Shown: positions 1 through 15,100 of the stretch, one piece after another
Numbering within the stretch: the stretch's first letter is position 1
How the letters are laid out: each line of letters begins with the position of its first letter
Source of the DNA: Diphasiastrum complanatum
Taxonomy: Eukaryota > Streptophyta > Lycopodiopsida > Lycopodiales > Lycopodiaceae
NCBI GenBank assembly: GCA_029204225.1
Contig: CM055113.1
Span: 24,424,357 to 24,488,356, forward strand
Length of the DNA: 64,000 nt
Reading direction: 5' to 3'
The notes under the pieces: generated by a model
Database searches by the model: none
What the model saw: the letters and a program-made list of their open reading frames with translations, nothing else
Told to the model about the DNA's origin: nothing
Made by a program: the position numbers and the translations under genes

Positions 1-3000
1 GATTATGACTAGTAATATTTCTTTTTCTTTTGTTTAAAGATGAAAAGTTATTCAGCGTCTCCAATACTTTATAATCTGATCTTGCATGCATGTCATACGT
101 GAATCACGGTTGAGTACCAAGTGCCAAATCCAACAATTATATCAAAATGCAAAAAACTTTTCTAGTAATTAGAAAGTAACAATGACAACCATGTAGATGA
201 CACAAAATATTCAAAACACTTTGATCACTTATAAGCAATGGGTTACAAGGATATAATCTACAAATCATTGGCAATCATGTGGACATGGCACTGAGATCTA
301 GCATAGAAATTGCCATGGCTCTCATACACAAAGGGAGATGGATGAGCTCCATATCTCTAACCAAGTGAATAAGTCAATTTTTACATTATATACTATTTAA
401 TACCTAATATAGAAAAACTTAAACCCTGTTAGTAATTACTAGTTATCCTTGTTCAATAGCTTTTAGAGGTTTAAAGAGAGATCATCCACCTTCACTCATT
501 ATGGCTTCCTTTTGCACTTAGTAAAAGTTGACATACATTTGTTGAATATAAGAAATTTTTACCTCTAATAGTTGATGTATTCAGTCATATTTATATGGCA
601 CTCCCATTACTTGAACATTTTGTATTTGATATTTGAGGTACCTTGCTAGTAGTCTTTCACACCAAAAAAAATGGCAATGTTGAGTAAGTTTCCAACAAGA
701 TATTCTAGTATATCTATCAATCAATCACTGCTCCACAAGCTCCCAGTAACTTTTGAAGATGGTTGATGAAAAGATTGATGATGCTTAATATTGTTTACAT
801 AAGCATTCAAATCTCCAAGCATAACAAATGACAACAATATGCCATGTTTGTCATCTTCACCCCCCATCATCCTTGCTTGGATCAATCCTCCTTTGCCTAA
901 TGCATATATTTTCCATTGCACATGATGCTTTCACTTCATCCATTGTTCCAACTGAGGATGATTGATACTTTCTTCAACTCCAACATTGTGATAAGAGCAA
1001 TGATTTCTACATTTGAACTCTTGATCCCATATCAAAGAGGCTTATTATTATCATAGTCAAACTAGATTGTGGTAAATTTGACATTATTGTCAAGTAGCAT
1101 CTGGTTTCTTGTAACGAGACTTTAAAAAGTAATTCCTCAAGGATTTTTCTCTTGCAAACTATTAGATGTAATACTGGTCCTTAATAGTAATCAATATGCG
1201 TACATCAAGCTGTGTTAGGTCATCTAGTTTTCCCCAGATTTTCATTGGTTCAAATTTTCTGGCATGTATCCACACAATTATGATCATGTTAAGTGAAGTT
1301 GTCTAGTTAACTTGCATTAAATTATGATTTTTCAATAAACGACTATTCCATTTGTATTTAACATATTCAAAGGAAAATTTCTCAAATATTGAACATAAAA
1401 ATACTTGGTGTATATAATTGTAGTCCTCTATAAGAATATAATTACCAAGTTTATGGAGCACCAAACCTTGTCATTCAAAAAAATTCTATTTGATTTGATT
1501 TTTTTTTATGAATCTAGGCACTGTATTTGTAACCATGGGAGTGTAAGGACAAAATTGTCCTTGATTTACTATTTGCATTATGAATTACAAAATAGATTGA
1601 GTGATTCATCCTACAGATATTAGTTGATCAGTTGACAGTAAGACCTATCCAATCCAAGATCATAGCATATTGAAATCCTATTGTCAATAGTTGTCACTAC
1701 ATGTTTTGAATCCTTCTTAGAGGAACCAATATGCTTTGTGCTAGCTAAGGAATTGTTCATGACACATTGCAATGTAGTTTTGATCTTTCAGGTCCTTGAA
1801 TCCACTTTTATTGCCCTTTCTCCATTTGAGATATTTCCATACCTCTTTCTCAATCATGTAACATAGTACTTTATCTTAATGATGGCCTTTCTAACAACAA
1901 CATGAAAGACGTTGACATTTCAGAAAAAGCCAACAACAAAATTGAGATGAGAAAGTGAACATCATAAACATTGAGATAGACATATTAGTTCACACAAATG
2001 TTGTTAATGTGCCCCTTCGCAAACTAGATCATTTACATTAGTTTAACTCATCCATGATCGTTGACTCATCCATGATTGACAAAAAACTGGCAGACAACAA
2101 ATCATAAAAGGCAATAGAGAATAGAGTCAATGGACTACAAAATTAGCTCAAAATTACCTTTGAGGAAGCCAAGGTCCAAAAAGAGACCAATCAGAAACTA
2201 GGTGCTAAGGTGGAACTTATTGGAAGCACAATTTGATGCTATGCCCTAGTTTCAAATTTACGTAATTACTTGAAAATTTTACGTTAATAACTCAACGTTA
2301 ACAAACGTTAATAACTATTAAATTTCAAAAAAATTTCAAACAATAATTGCCAAAGTTCTTTAGAATCTTAAGTACATTTATATCTTAATATTGACTATGA
2401 CTTTTTTTTCTCAATGAGATTTTGATATTTACGTAATTACTTGAATTTGAAATCCTTTATGCTATGATTAAGGAGCATGACTATCTTAGAAGAACAATCC
2501 AAGCAACGTAATTTTACCAACAAGAAAAAATAGTAGTTGTTAGGCCCCATCCCCAAAAAATCTCCAAGAACAAATAATGCTCGACAACAGTTTCTTGGTC
2601 AAACAACAAGATTGGCTCCCCACTTTAAACAATGAATGACAAAGAACCCACAAAAGAGATTCAACCATCCACGAGATCCACCAAATATCAATGTCTTTAA
2701 TTCTTTGTTGACAAACCATAATGCATTAACAAGAGATACAAATCTCTATAAAGAAATATCCTTTGGCATCAAGGTAATTACATCCTTCCCTATTGTCTCA
2801 ACAATTTAGATAGTAAACTACAACAAATCGAGCCACAACCAATATGAACGTAAACAATTTTCTGAGGTAGATGAATGTGCTCAATTGGAGTATTTTCATG
2901 TGCCTAGAGAAGTGCAGGTTGACAACAAATACCATCCATTGCATTGACAGCATCCATGGAACTTGGTGCTACTTAACAGCATAAATAGCATTTTAAATCA

Positions 3001-6000
3001 TAGTCCAATCTCCCCAAATGAAAAGAATGTTATTTAGCGATAGGCCAAGCCCGAACATTACCGTATCAGGGCGAGTGCCATGCTGATCAGTTTATGGGAT
3101 ATCAGTTCGTTTTGTTTTATGCATAAGTATGAATAGTTTTTAGCATATATATTGTTTATCGCTAAAAGGTATGGTGTGGACACATGTGCAGGTGTTAGAG
3201 CAAATCCATGTTATGCTAACCCTCGTGACTCTAGTTTCGAAAAACAAATCACGCACTACTGTCCATACTCCTGAGCAAATCTATGCTTTTTAGTCGTATC
3301 TCACCATGTTCTGATATGACAACTGAATGTGTTTTAAATTTTGCAAAAGCCATGATTGAATAAACTTGCGTTTATCAAGACTCCATATTCAACCCGTGGT
3401 GTTTATGACATTGTTTTGGATAGGTTACATATTATCGGTGGGGTTTTCGTGGTTTTTACAAGGTATCAGGGCAGATCCGTGCCATTCTAATACTTTTGTA
3501 AGAACCGTTCATCTTACGCAAATCCATGTTGTCTAAGATAATTCAAAGAAAAACCTTAGTACGGGACGACAAAGGTGTCATCATTACCAGAGTTGTTAAA
3601 TCGTTTACAAGTTGGTAGTATCTAAATAGGTAAAAAGAGACATATTTCAGCATTTAGAGTCATTACAAGTCATATATCCATATAAAAACACCTTCCCTTT
3701 GAGCGTAAGCGGTGTATGCAGAGTCTGAATTTTGTTGCGAGAACTCATACCTGGATGATCGCAGATGTGTTTTCTTGTGAGGATGCCATGTTACTCCTTC
3801 GAGTGCTCTTGCCTTCTTTAGAATCAAATCATTCATAACATTATTGTCAAATAACGTATAAAATCGAACTTAGTATATCGAAGAAAGCCTTTCACTTAAC
3901 AGCTTATATCAATTTGGGAGCTAGTGGTTTTATGTATATACCTATGCAGACGCTTATAGAATTATGGTCCGAAATCGAACCTAATCGAAAAAGAAAGTCG
4001 TAGTAATACTTGATGCTACAAGAAGCGCATGTTGTATCTATTAGTGATTGAACACTAGTATTCTCTTTGAAATAGAAACCAGTCAATAGCATGATAGCAA
4101 CCTGGCTAAAGCATGAGATATACTAAACAAAACCAAAATGTGCAGTTACCTTAGTTGTAACTCTTGTATGATAGAATGAAAATAGAGCTGATCCTTTTCT
4201 GGACATTGTATATTACCTTTCAGTATTCAGAAAACAACCGAACAGTCATGCTATCCTTTGAAGGATAGTAGTGCTTATTTTGTACTATAGTTAACAAGCA
4301 AGTTATCATCCTTAAATATATATCATAATGCGTTGATCACACAAGAGTATTTGTGGAGCAAGGAAGTGCCTCATCGCTAGTCATTTAGATCAAAGAAAAC
4401 TTCTGAAACTACACAAAGAATGTGACGCATGCCTATCACTATCATGTGGTAAGTATTGTGTGTGGAAGTCCATCGCGGACAGTGGACCATTTACATCCAT
4501 TTTTTCAAGCACAAAACTTGAGGAGGTCCATCGCTGGTCAACAGACCATACTTTGTCAAATAAACCACATTATCTTCCTTGCTCGGGACAGCGGACCAAT
4601 TCATACAAAAAAAATCCACACAAAGAGAGTGTGATCCCTTGTTGATCATTCAAAAAAGGTTTATACCATTCACATATCGTAAAGAGACGAAAGCAATGAT
4701 ATGAAATGAGACAAGCCACATACCGTAAATCAGAAAAGGATGATTTCAAGCCAGATAGGGCGCATTCCCTGCCATGAGTAGATCTCCAAACTTGCTTCCC
4801 ACCATATCGTAGAGAAGTCTCATTCAAAGACAGGTGATACATAGCAGTTCCGGAGGAAGCTTTGTGGAAGAGCCCTATTAACCAAATTTGGTGGAAAACT
4901 ATTTTTCGAAAAGTGCAATAAATGGTTGGGTTGGTAAAAAAAGAGACAACCCACCAACTGACCCGCCAATAGTGAATTTCTTAGGGGGCAGTTAGCTCCC
5001 TATAAGGGATAACTAACTGCCCACCATCAAACCATTAATATAATGTGGTAGATCATAGGACAAACCCGGAAATGCTTTTGTTAAAAGAAGTTTGTTAATG
5101 ATAAGGCAAAGTTTATCCCTCATAAAACCATTTTTTTGAAACGCGTTTAGCAAGATTGCTACCTCTTTTATAAAAGTATCTTGATTGTTGTAGCAATACA
5201 TTGCAGAAATGACTTGAGAAATAATCACTTTGTAGGAATTGTAAACTGGTCTATTGGAGGCCAGATGTATGTATTGTAAGTACTGAAAAGGTAAGTCTCT
5301 TGTTTTATCAAACTTGGAGAGTTGAGAAACACTTGTGTCTATGACCCATGTCTTAATAATAAGTCTCTCATTTATAAAAAGTTTCTAAGCTTGAAGAGCC
5401 CTTGGCAACCCTAACATGACCTAATGCATCCTTGATGAGAAAGGTGTATCATCTCAAATGAGAAGCAATCCTTTTGTTCGTTTTTATGAAATTTTTATTT
5501 TTAGTAGTTATGTCCCTAGAGGTTCACGCTAAGAAATCTATAGCCAAAACCCTCTCTGACTATGCTTGCCCAAGCACTATGGACCATTTGAATGGGGCTC
5601 ATGTTGAACAACAAATATGGAACTGTACATTATTAGCCTAAAAATCTCTCCCGTGGCCAGCAAGCCCCATGGTGGTGAAATGACTTGTTAGAAAAGGCCT
5701 AATTCACTGATTCAAGGTGTTTACTGAAACACATGTTGCCCAGCTAGCTAGCGGTTAACTTTCACTAATTTACCTTATTTGCAAAAACTGTCAAAGTGTT
5801 GCTGGTACTGAAGTGGTCAATTCTGATTTTAAATTTCTAGATGGCTGCTATTTAAATTTAGTTTAAAAAATTTTCACCTATAATAGAATGTTTCTACAAT
5901 GATTTCCTCGTGACTATGTCATCAAGTATTTCAAAAAAAATTGAGATCTGAATTTTTAGCACCTTTATGGAAAATTAGGTGGAAAGGTCTCTCTTCTATC

Positions 6001-7517
6001 AACTTGACCAACTTCAAACATTTTGCCTACTCTCTCGTCTCTCGATTTTTGCCTTTAATGAAGATTTTTCCCTTCTTACAGGACAAGTGCCCCTTTTCTG
6101 TCCTATTAAAAGAGTCGCCCCATTTGATATGGCATACATGTTATAGACCATCCAGCACATGGAGGCTACATACATGACTAGACATATACTCTCAAGTTTT
6201 AACCACTACAAAATGTAAGATACCCAATAAGAATTATTAAAGTTGATGTTAAGAATATATTCTGACCACAACACAGCTTGTAAGTTTCTTGAAACAAAAT
6301 GCACCTACACCTCCATAGTTTTAGCATGGTGCTAAAACTAGATTATCATTTCACAATGTATACACAGCATACTTGCAGATTTACAGTTCAAACTCTTCGA
6401 TTGAGCACGTCTTTAAATACTCCAAATCTCCAACCTTGACTTCATCCTGAATTGCAGACCTCAATCTAGTAATACATTTCGTCATACAGTTGTTTTTGTA
6501 ATGGGTTATTATTTGAAAGAAAGGATAGCCTCCAAACTTTAGATTAGAAAGAAAATACCATTTCTCGTGTCATTATTGACAACCACCATCCAAGCCATAC
6601 TACCATTACTTATAGAAATTTAAGAATATTATCAAAAATTTCGATCCATGTATGGCCAAACATTATTCTACTGCCCTGCCAAAAACTGTGGGTCAATAAT
6701 ATAATGAAACTGAAAAGGAAATCATGTTACAGGTAAGTGATGAACTTTTATTCCAAAAGAGTACAAGTAAATAATCAAAGAGCATACAGGTCAGATGAGG
6801 ATAAGAACTCTCAAGATATAGCATGAGCAAAGCATGCATTCATATGCATGCTATGCATATAAATGCAAGGCAAGTTTGCAAGTTTGTCAAAGTTGTTATC
6901 GACCTTGGATACACTGTTGTCATCAAGACTTTTCACCAGCTGATGAAAGAATTGACATACTAAAAGAAATATAGGAACAGATGGCAAATTCCATCCGCAA
7001 CCCCACTAGGAGGAACGAAATCACTGTCAAAAGTATGATAAATCCCATGCTTCAACTATACTAAAATAAAAATGTAAGAGTGAGTTTGAGGCTATGGTAG
7101 TACTAATAAAGCAGCTGCAAAAATGACACCGGACATTTCCAAAATGTCATTAGTAGGGCCAACTGTAATATTATGAAGCCTACTACTACACCTCAGTGGC
7201 TTATCAGTATTTAAAAGTCTGTCCCATCTCCTTATCCTAAATTATTTGAGTTCACTAAAAATTCACATTTAGCATCATGAACTAAAAGTAATTAGCAGGG
7301 CCAGAAGTAATAACTGACATTCAAAATTTTTGAGAGGCTCTTCCAGAATCTAGTCAATCTCTGATGAAAATTGTCTGAATTTTGCAATTTCATGTTCTTC
7401 ATCAACCCAGGGAGCCGGTATTAAGAAATAGAAAGCAAGCTAAAAATTTCCAAAGTACTTCAAGCATGTTGCTGGAGCTGGAGTAAGCTTGTGCTTGCAT
7501 ATATTTCGAGCTATCCA
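1..7517. other. AT-rich stretch without a recognised gene
   Basis: No open reading frame here exceeds about 90 codons, and none shows a family motif I can name with confidence. A minus-strand frame at 721-921 contains GDLNAY, faintly like the GDFNA motif of LINE endonucleases, but the context is too decayed to call. A phrase starting GTATCAGGGC occurs near 3,063 and again near 3,463; it could be remnants of retroelement primer-site leaders. The last few hundred bases are presumably the 3' flank of the RAD23 gene. I saw no clear polyadenylation signal. Confidence 0.5.
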
Positions 7518-9262
7518 TTACTCATCAAACTCCGCTGCGTGCTCTAATAGATAATTTGCAGCTAGTTGCTCATTTTTATCACATGCAAGAAAGGCTTCTA
7601 TCACAAGAGCTCGATCAAATCCCATTGCTTCAAGCTGCAAAGAAAAAAGCATATCAGAGTAAAAATGCCAAACAAAAGATCGCGAGAAAATTTTACATCA
7701 TCCTAAGCAAAGAGTTGTACCCGATCAATGGCTTCCCGCTCTTCTGGTGTCACATTAATAGTTTGTGGCATTGCTTCACCTATATTTCCAAGCAAATCCC
7801 TGCAATCCTCATTTTCAGAAGATAATTCGAAACAATTTTTGATGGTCCAATTGTATAAAAATTGTACAAAGCCAACATTCTTATTACCCAATAATCGAGT
7901 CACAGAATTATACTGTTACACTAAAAATTCCCAAGGCAATCTCTGCAAAACCAGTACCATACTTGAAAAAGCTTGCTGTGAAGATTAAAAGTAGAAACAT
8001 ACTGTGCTTACCCTTCAGCACCTTCAGCCACTGGTTCATTGATAAGACGAAGAAATTCTGCCTGATTTTCATTAATAAGTCGCAAAAGTTGAGGATTCTG
8101 CTTTCCAAGCTCCTGAAGCATGGGCTGGCTCATGCATGTTACAAAAAGGGTAAGCACAACTAAATTTATGTGGCTGCCTCCATATCACCATCCGAATATT
8201 AGATAAGACCATCAGAAATTTAATCACAACTAACCTGCAGAATTTGGGGATTGACCTGGACCATGGTACGCAGTGCTTGAAACTGCCAGAGAGATGAAAG
8301 CATTAGGGTAAGTCTAAAATTTCTTCAGCTTTCAGAGCTTCACACATATTGCAACTGCAAGCTAGTCAGTGATTTTCAGGAAATTTTGTAGCTTAGTTGA
8401 TTGTCTAATATTTCCTACTGGCTATCAAAAGAATATGCACAGAGCTGCATCAACAATAAACTAAAACCTACTTCAACTTTCCAATCTGCAAACTAGTTAC
8501 AAGTAAAAACTGCAAAAACACTCTCAACCTGACAGCACTTTTGTTAAAACAATCTTTTACAAATGGTTCATGTTGAGTTATTGGTCATTTACCTGGGGAT
8601 TGTTTCGCAGGAAATCCAAGGTACCAACAGCACCTCCGGCACCTGCTATTCCTGGCATACCCTACATTCACCCTAACGAATCCATACATTTTGCTATACA
8701 AAGCTAATAATTTAAAAGTAGCAAAAGAGCTCGTTCAGGACACCTGATAACAATATAATTTTATGCATCTCTATGTTGGACTCCAAAACAGGAACATCTA
8801 TGCCTAGAAGCATATGAAACCAACCTGAGGAAATAAGTCCAAAGGGACAGCATTAGGTCCACCCAGAGGAGCGGCCTGAGCACCAACAGCAGGGACAACT
8901 GGAACTTCGCCTATTTCAGCAGAAGCTGGAACTGCAGGTCGAGAGACTGGGATAGCCACCTCAGCAGACTCTGGAATGCCCTGAACCAAACAGTTTCTTG
9001 AACTCATACTCTCTTTTTCTACCTCAGTTTGATTTCACTACAAAATAACTCCATTAAAGCTTAGAGGCTAATTGCAATTCATACACTGTAAAGATATTCT
9101 ACTGCGCGTTCAGGGTTGTTGTACGCAGCACGAAGGGCACGAACAATTGTATCCCTGTCCCAACTTCCACTGCCTAACTCCATTAATTGTTGAATGGTTT
9201 GCTCAAGAACAGAACCTGCAACAACATTTGATGCAGCATGGCCATATATATCACCAGTAGAT
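7518..9262 (-). CDS. RAD23: RAD23 exons 6-12: UBA1, XPC-binding and UBA2 domains
   Basis: Seven closely spaced exons. Exon 6 (9085-9262) holds UBA1. Exon 7 (8825-8980) is a Pro/Ala/Val-rich linker. Exons 8-10 (8593-8661, 8235-8282, 8012-8124) hold the XPC-binding/STI1-like repeat with NPQ motifs. Exon 11 (7721-7799) carries the linker into UBA2. Exon 12 (7518-7634) completes UBA2 and ends EHAAEFDE before TAA, the usual RAD23 C-terminus. Intron sizes are 104, 163, 310, 110, 212 and 86 bp. A (GT)n(GA)n microsatellite at 9,381-9,456 lies just inside the long intron 5. Confidence 0.95.
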
Positions 9263-9380
9263 CTGCACCACAACAACTAGAGGTAAGTACAAACACAGTA
9301 ACTGAAAAACTAAGCTGAACAGGCTGAAGTTGGTAGTTCAGATCAATTAAAGGTATAACAAGGTCAGTTATGAGCCAAAT

Positions 9381-9459
<79 letters not shown>

Positions 9460-10321
9460 AACTGTACTGATTAAAAGAACCATAATTTCTGACAGAAGCT
9501 CAAAATTGAAATCTCTCCTCGAGGAGAGATGCTATGCTTACTCTAGCTTAACCATCCATACTCTGAGCTACTCTAGCTAATCCCAGATTCTAAATATTCA
9601 ATCGATCGGCAAATAAGGCTCACCACTATATTCAGTCTTCAAAAACACAAAGCAATTACTTAGTAGCACTAAGCACATACCTGGATAGCTCAGGCTATAC
9701 TGATGAATCATAATAAACTTTGATAGTTCATGGCACAAGGAACAAGTTTGTTTCAGATATGCAGAAAAATTTACATAGTAGGTTGACTCCAAAACATAAC
9801 TTACAGTGATGAGCAGTGTTTCTTTGACATAATCAAAAGGCTTTTCTTTTCCTTCAGATTTAAGCATGACTTACTTGTGGCTTATTCAACTTGACAAACT
9901 GCTTAATATTTAAATCTACTTCGAAAAGGATCTCAGAAAACAATTTTTTTTGCAGTTTTGGACTACAGAGGGTACCAGTACTGTATGGGAAATTTTTTGA
10001 GCAAATTATTTTTTTTCTTTTACAATTCGCGATTCAAACAGCAATTCGCGAATCGCGGCTGCCCCTTTGCTGACATGATTCAGAATCGCAGTCCAAATCC
10101 CGGTTCAGAATCACGATTCAGAATCTTCCTAGAATCATTTTTTTTTTTTTTGGGCAATATGGGTATCAGATGAAAGCTCTAATTAAGAGCATCATTACTG
10201 TGTAATTTGCCGAATGTTTCGGGTGCAGGATGGTCCAGTAACTCCCAGCTTTACGCTATAGCTCCTTTTAATATAAAAAATTAACAAAAGAAAGAGAATG
10301 AACCAATGTGTTCATAATAGG

Positions 10322-10363
<42 letters not shown>

Positions 10364-10461
10364 ATCACAACAAACTGAACAAAAACCATGTTGAATCATT
10401 TTGAACCATACTGAACCTTAAATGAAACATTTTTCAACCATATAGAATTGTTTTTCAAACA

Positions 10462-10515
<54 letters not shown>

Positions 10516-12030
10516 CTTGATGCCTTACTCCAACTCATCACATATATTCAGCGTGTCAGTGCGTTCCAGTCTTCTGAGCAGAGATATACTCAGGCTACTC
10601 TCATTTCATCTCAGCATCTTCACAGTCAGGGATACCATGTGGCTTGGTTCTCTCAGGCCTCCAAACTTCTTAGCACACTCGGGGCATCTCTATCACTGCA
10701 CTTCCTTCTGGTACCCATGACTACATCAAACGATTCATTTATAGAGCTTACCTTGATCGAGCCTGGTATGGTCAGTTGGGTGTCAAACCCGACTTTTATC
10801 GGCTTCATTTCTTGGAGACAGATGTATCAGGGTCTCCACTGCTACCACTATACCTACGATCTGGATTATCAGAGTTATGGTATTTAACACCTCTAGATCC
10901 TTCATGATGAGACAGGTGCTTTTATGGGAGGAGCATCCACTTGAGGTAGTTGACTCCTACACATACCTAGGGGTGGTATTTTTTTATCCCACTTTCAGCA
11001 TGCGACAGGCGGCATTTTCCCGACCACGGAAGGGTTATGCATCGTCGGTGGAGTTGGAGAGATTATGCTTCAGCTCACATGTTAGAGATGCGACTAGTAA
11101 GTGCCGACTCTTTGACACTATGGTCGTTCCCTCAGCTCTATATGCATCAAAGACATGGAGTACTGGCTTGACAGCTACCGAGTGGGCGCGCATCTCACGA
11201 CTTCAGATTCATATGCTCTCTCAGATGATACGGCCCTCTATCCCACATCATATTATATTGGCAGAGTTTGTCGTCCCCCCTATTCAGATAGAGGCATTGT
11301 TCCATATTGTCACATTCATACAGCGCCTAGAGGATCTTCAGGGTAGAGACACACACTATGTTGCAGCAGCTCTGTCGTCCTCCCAGCACCTACACCAGGG
11401 ACACTCCTCGTGGTATTCCCAGGCCTGTCATCTCCTCTCCACATTGAGTATTCGCATTACGGATCTACCAGCTGGTACTCATCAGTATATTAGAGGATAC
11501 TTATACAGGGCATATCTTCAAAGCACTTGGCAGGATTCGTCTGGGGTGAAGACGGAGTTCTATCGGACACATTTTCTATCTCGGGATCCTGCTGGGTATC
11601 CCATTGTATCCAGATACCTAGTGGACAGTATCTCACACAGACTGCGGATAGTGATGGGTCAGTTCCGGGTTTCCTCTCACCAGTTAGCCATTGAGACTGG
11701 TAGATACAGGGGCATCCCGAGAGATGCGCGGATTTGTAGTATGTGTGATCTACATGGCGTAGACACCACCGATCATCTACTTGACGACAGAGAGACGCAG
11801 CTCGCACAGAGACAGTGCCACACCATACTTTACATCATTTTTTCTCACAAAGCAGAGAGACATCTATGATGCTTGACTCTCCTTGTGCATAGTACTATTT
11901 CCTGTTTTATTGTAATCTTGTTTCTTTTAGGTGGTTGAGCTTTCACGCTCCCACCGAGCACACTTGACATGTACCTTTTTTTTCAGTCCTATGTACCTTA
12001 GGGTATTCCATGGACATTAATAAAGATCTT

Positions 12031-12101
<71 letters not shown>

Positions 12102-15100
12102 ATAAACCATAAAACCGAAGTTACCGAACTAAAACCACAAAGAACAGTATTGAATCATGACACTGTTGTGAATAGGATCATCATAATATATAATATCGGG
12201 CCACATGGCACCAAAATGGGGTACAATGATGTTCCATGAACGTAATGAAAACTATACAACTAGGACTCGTCGGAGTCATGGTAATTAAAATCCTCCGAGT
12301 CTGTGCCTGTCTGCTGATCCCAAGGGTCTGCAGATGAATCAGAACCGGAGGGAAGCCTGCCGAAGAAGAGGGACGAGAAGGACCCGCTGTCACTGACCCA
12401 ACATGCTGATGCTCATGGATCTGAACCAAGCCCTGCTGCTACGGATGGAACTGGAGTGGCCTCGCCTGGATGATGCACAACACCTAAACCCTGCCCAAAA
12501 CGTGTTGTACTAGGCCATGCACCTGTACCATGCCCTGCCCGTGATGTACTAGGCCCTGCACCTGTACCATGCCTTGCTCGTAATGTACTAGGCCCTGCAC
12601 CCATAGTAGGCCCGCCTGTGAGCTCTGCCTGTGAGCCTATAGTTGCTCCTGCTACCTGTCCCTGTCTACAACCCTGTGATATGGCATCGGGCCCAAACAT
12701 ACTAGACAACCTCTACATCTACTCGTCGAAAATCCCCAACTGGCCCTCTGACCTGTAGTAAGTGAGCCCTAACCCTGGTGAGTGATCCTGTGAAGTGACC
12801 ACCACAATGCAAAAATCTCCATCTGCGGGTTCCAAAGCCATGGTGTGTACCCACATCCCCCTTGGTAAGCTCAACCTCGGCCCAAAGGCCTCGGCCCCGC
12901 ACCGGCATCGTGTCAACACAAAATCAAGCCTGCAAACAAAAATAAGCAAGCAAACGTTCAGTAGAAGAAAATACACTGCATTGAACAACAATACCAGGCT
13001 ATAATAGAGCTCAAAACATTAGAGCATACATCACAATGATTCCAATTCATACATCATAGCAAGTGCCAAAAAACACATGGGATTAGGGCGTGGGATAGAA
13101 TTATTTTAGTATGAGCGATAACGGGCAGTTGTTGTCGGCGTGGGAGTCCGTGCAGGCGTAAAGGAGTGCAGTGTAGGCCTAAACCATGCCCCAGGCAGAT
13201 GCTTGCACGATGCTCCACACCTAAACCCTAAAAAACATGGAATTAGTGTTAGAATTAATGGTTAATTGTAGAGGCCAGCCTGCGTGCTATAAGGCCTATT
13301 TCTATTTTTAGTATAGGTACCTAAGTTAGTACCAATTTTGCTAGAATAGTATAGAAATCTATTTTAACCAAGTTAGCATAGATTTCTATTGTTAAGACTT
13401 CATAATTAGCATTTCAATTGCTATTGTAGTAGAATAGCTTTTGCTTTTCATTGTGCACAGCCTCTATAAGAGTAGATGGGCGCCCACCTCCATTGTTATC
13501 TCAGTTTCCAGCTTATGAAGCATAGCTTCTTGCAGTCTCTCTTCTTCTTCAGCTTGTGGTTGATGTTTTGTGTGAGTACTAATAAGATTAGTCTACTCCG
13601 ATTAGAGAATCTCTTCGATTCTAACATGGTATCAGAGCCATCTCGTTAAGATCGGGATCTACGGAAGAAGGAGATCAGCGCTGCAGGTTTTACTGGTGGA
13701 GATCGCATCTAGTGGAGGTGCTATTTGGTGAAGGTTGTATCTGGTGGAGGCGTCATCCTGTGCAGATTTTTCTGGTGGAGGACACATATGGTGCAGGTTA
13801 GCTTCTGGACAGGCAGCATCTGAGGGCGGCACATCTGGTGCATGTCACAAAGCTACAGGTTACAGCAGGTGCAGGCAACATCTGAGGGCGGTAGCAGCTG
13901 GGGACAGTTAATATCTGAGGCAACAACGACCAGACAGATCAAGACAGGTAGTACTTGAGGCAGCAAAGACCAGGACAGGTCTGATTCAGGGCAGGTGCTA
14001 ACCGGACAGTTCTAATCTGAGGCAGTAGAGACCAGACCAGGTCTAATTCAGGGCAAGTGCTAACTGGACAGGCAGTGAGCAGATTTCTACAAGCAAGAAG
14101 AACTGAGGAAGGCAGAATCTGGGACAAGCAGAGACCAAATAGACAAGATCTGAACAAGTGATATCTAGTGAAGGCAATAATTGTACAGGTAGTTGTCCTC
14201 AAAAATTGTTGCATGCAATTATATTCTTAGTGGAAAGCCCATCATTTTTGTAAAAAGATGGGCAGTCTGAATGAATCTGTTCTTCCATAATCAAGCAAGT
14301 TAGATGGATCTAACTACAGCTTGTGGAAGTTCAAACTTCAGAATATCCTTCAGGACAAAGATTATTGGGAAATTGTCATGGGACAAGAGGTGATGGCTCA
14401 CGGTCTCAATGATCAAGATAGAAGGGCATTTGAGAAACGGGTGCAACGTGCGCATCATATTATCAACTTATCTGTGAAGGATAAGGTGATTCCGTTGATC
14501 AGGAATGCAATTGGGCCTAAGGATGCATGGGATATCCTTAAGAACACATATGAAACGGTAAGTAAGTCTCGAGCGTTGTTCTTGAACAATAAGCTTCATA
14601 CCTTGAAAATGGAATCACAAGAATCCATTACGGATTTTATTACCAGGGTGAAAGATCTAAGAGATCAGTTGTCTTCTATAGGGGAAATTGTACTTGATAA
14701 TACTCTAGTACAAATTGTTTTGAATAGCTTACCATTACAATATCAGAACTTTGTTATGACACTAAGTTTGAGGGAGAGATCGCCGACATTTGATGAGCTC
14801 AATGGTTTGCTACTTCAAGAGGAATTACGAAGACAAAACTTGATGTCTAGAGAAGATTTCAAGGCACTGGGATTCTTTTCCAAGAATCAAGGTAAGAAGG
14901 GCAACAATAAAGGAGGCAAAAAGGATCAAAAGCAAGGAGGGAAGGACAATACGGAAAAAGGAGATAGTTCCAAATCTAATCCAAAGAGAAATGGCAGTGG
15001 TAATTTTTGTGGCAAGTATGGTCATTTTGCATTTGAGTGCAGGAAAAAGAAGGCTATCCAGGACAAGAAGAAGCAGTCAGGCAACTTCATTGAAGACGAA

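Larger units (their letters stand above)
10877..12097 (+). mobile_element. LINE fragment A2 with (TC)n tail
   Basis: This is the 330-codon frame, then about 165 bp of 3' UTR, then a (TC)n run at 12,034-12,097. The UTR end contains CTTGACATGTAC and AATAAAGATCTTTC. Copy C at 29.8-31.2 kb has the same CTTGACATGTAC phrase shortly before its own CT run, so the dinucleotide tail appears to belong to the element's 3' end. Confidence 0.65.

Noticed and set aside
721-921. Minus-strand frame with GDLNAY, like a LINE endonuclease motif
   Set aside because: Only one short phrase fits, and no other endonuclease motif is found nearby.
3055-3500. Two GTATCAGGGC phrases as possible primer sites
   Set aside because: The match to TGGTATCAGAGC is partial, and no LTR ends or coding domains accompany them.
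7556-8163. Plus-strand frames across the RAD23 3' exons
   Set aside because: They are shadows of RAD23 exons 10-12 on the other strand.
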